Assembly (NCBI RefSeq): GCF_028554725.1
Contig: NC_071671.1
Span: 15,933,501 to 15,997,500 of the forward strand
DNA: 64,000 nucleotides
Direction: 5' to 3'
DNA from: Zeugodacus cucurbitae
Lineage: Eukaryota; Arthropoda; Insecta; Diptera; Tephritidae
Part shown: in pieces, positions 62,051 through 64,000 of the stretch
Layout of the letters: every line of letters begins with the position of its first letter
Position numbering within the stretch: position 1 is the first letter of the stretch
Translations under genes and position numbers: made by a program
Notes under the pieces: model-generated
What the model saw: only the letters and a program-made list of their open reading frames with translations
Databases searched by the model: none
Told to the model about the DNA's origin: nothing

Positions 62051-64000
62051 AGTCAAATATTCATCGTTAGCATTAAATTCAGAGTATTATTATACCTTCG
62101 TGCAGTATCGGATTTTTATTTATACCGATTTGATTAACTTAATTTGATCATATTTAAATTACATATTGTGTCGCACAGCTTTTTAATAAATTGAATAGTT
62201 GGAGCTTCTATTCAGCGATGAGATTAAAATATTGCTTTTTCATAGTTTTCTCTATTGCATAAAGCATTTCTTACTTATACTATCCGCTATGTTCACCGTC
62301 CGTGTTGTAACGCGTTGGACCCGATTACCTAGACCCAACTGTCAATGGCATTGTTGTAATTATAATCGCATAAATCTGAACCCCTTCACCTCAACCTCAA
62401 CTTCATCATGGCTGCTCGACACAGTTTCCGTTTTAAATGTTAACAGACCTTTGCTCCACACTATATTTGATTGGTGCGCATTTGAGATACCAACTTAAAA
62501 TGCAATTTATAAAATCTAAAAAAAAATTAGGTGAGGGTTATTCAAAAAACTACACTGTATATGTGCAACTATGTTATTATAAATGAGAATTATTTACCAT
62601 AAAAATATTCGAATATTAGTCATATATCACTAACCACGTCTCGCAAAGGAATGAATGGATTTTTTTGCGCTTTCTGTGCGGTTAATCCACTTTCGAAGCA
62701 AAGTACACTATATTCTAAATTGAAAACAAATGTTTGTTTTTATTCATATATTTCAATTTTTATTTTGTTGTTGTTGAGATTATTTATAGCACATTCATTT
62801 TATTTTATTCATTCAAAAATATTATTCATTTGATTTTTCTGCACATTTCAAATTTCAATGTCAATGCGAAATGTCACGTTTATGTTTTTTACGATCGTCA
62901 GTTACGATCAGCTGTTACTGCGTTAAATGATTTAAATGAAACGTGAACTGCATAAATACGTCAACAGTTTCGAGCAAGCTGCAAGCTGTAAGCTGTTCAA
63001 TATACTAGAGCACATCTCATCAGCGTTGTCTTAGCACATACATATGTATATCAAGGAATGCGTAACCGATTATAGTACTAAAACAACCTACTTATCAATT
63101 TCGCAAATAAATTAGAAAGAGCCCACAATAAGCAAAAATGCGCTTGACATATAGACATTTATAGACGATGTATGTAAGTATGTATGTACATATGTATGAA
63201 TATATGTATATATATATATGTTTTATGTTAGTATATACAAATATTCATTTATATACATATATTAGTCCAGCATTCACCTTTGAGTACTTTCTGAGTATTT
63301 ATTATATACATATATATGTTTGTATGTCTGCATGTTATTAGATCATGTGGTTCAAGGAAACATCACAGTAAAAAGTTCAAAATTCAAATGTGTGCACTTA
63401 AAGCAGTTTAGTATTACTAATTATTCACATTTTATTTATATACGTACAAAGTATATGTATATTTAAAATACAGTCTTCTCTGGCAACATGTTCATACATA
63501 TATGAGTATATGCATTATTGCAGTTAGTCATTTCATAAGGCAAGTATTTAGTGACTCTTTCTATTCACATACAATTCATTTTACCATATCAATGCCGACA
63601 AAGATTCGACGCGACTGTTGCACGCGATAAGCATTCCTTTAGCATACTTACATACGTACATATGTATAGTACGTATGTAGGCATGCGTTCCCGATTTGCA
63701 CTCAGTTTGTATTGAAACTAAGTCTAGTACATTAGTGCTGATATACAGTGTTTATACTATATATAAGTACTTATATGTATATATATGAACAGATGTGTAC
63801 AAGTATTGGATGGTTGTAATTGTGCTGCTTATCTTATCGCAAAATATTTTACAACCATTCATATTTGTATAAACTTACATTGCAGTTAAAAATAGTATTA
63901 CATACCTGTGTACTCATATATGAATTTACTGAATTACTGATGTAATATTGAGTCGTGCAGTTGTATGTATCTGTCTGGGTACATTACTTTGCTAGGAGGG
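62051..64000. other. Right flank, no gene recognised
   Basis: The frame at 62199-62498 and others are not recognisable. CATAAATACGTCAACAG at about 62951 followed by less AT-rich sequence has a promoter-like look, and 63160-63320 is dense in TATG microsatellites. A gene outside the window may begin or end nearby; nothing decides it. Confidence 0.4.

Noticed and set aside
62199..62498. 99-codon plus-strand frame
   Set aside because: No recognised domain, and no splice signals linking it to another exon.
1..64000. tRNA, rRNA, snRNA genes or CRISPR arrays
   Set aside because: I looked for A/B-box-like or cloverleaf-compatible segments and regularly spaced repeats and saw none; small RNAs and miRNA hairpins cannot be excluded without folding tools.

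Overview
The window looks like nuclear DNA of a higher (brachyceran) fly, most likely a tephritid fruit fly such as Bactrocera, Zeugodacus or Ceratitis. Evidence seen: AT-rich sequence, GT-AG introns (some about 60 bp, others 4-6 kb), four single-copy genes with clear Drosophila-like architecture, and many short DNA-transposon derivatives. The tephritid assignment is inference, resting mainly on an interspersed repeat whose ends read ACAAGTAAGGAAGG...TTCGGGTG. There is no bacterial signal, CRISPR array or operon.

Left third (1-20.9 kb), gene-dense. Dp, the E2F dimerisation partner, lies on the minus strand (coding 8847 to 1425). I reconstructed ten coding exons with consistent phases, giving 447 codons. 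Its 5' flank carries a perfect DRE (TATCGATA) and several E2F-like sites. Next is single-exon RNase H2 subunit A on minus (11220 to 10081), head to head with HPS5 (the Drosophila pink gene, a BLOC-2 subunit) on plus (11949-20322, five exons, 799 codons). The 5.7 kb last intron of HPS5 hides an antisense fibrinogen-domain (ficolin-like) gene whose frame is interrupted by a single TGA although the domain is otherwise intact.

Middle (20.9-37 kb). A repeat-filled intergenic stretch leads to a TATA/Inr/DRE promoter and to Inos (inositol-3-phosphate synthase) on plus (28479-36684; four exons, 567 codons; 6.3 kb first intron).

Right part (37-64 kb). I find no credible protein-coding gene. It holds a broken non-LTR retrotransposon with its two halves in opposite orientation, at least five copies of the TIR-ended repeat family, a PIF/Harbinger-like element with TTA target duplication, a TTAA-flanked element, and a pogo/Tigger-like MITE inserted in an older AT-rich repeat. 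A GC-richer patch at 49.4-50.0 kb could be a promoter or 5' exon of a gene outside the window.

The genes do not form one pathway: Dp acts in cell-cycle transcription, RNase H2A in genome maintenance, HPS5 in lysosome-related organelle and pigment granule biogenesis, the fibrinogen-domain gene probably in secreted lectin or immune functions, and Inos in inositol synthesis. The most unusual signals are the single-stop nested fibrinogen gene, the E2F-like/DRE cluster in front of Dp, the SUMO-consensus-rich RNase H2A tail, and a 1.6 kb element at 17.9-19.5 kb with iterated TGTCGCACGGGACA motifs.
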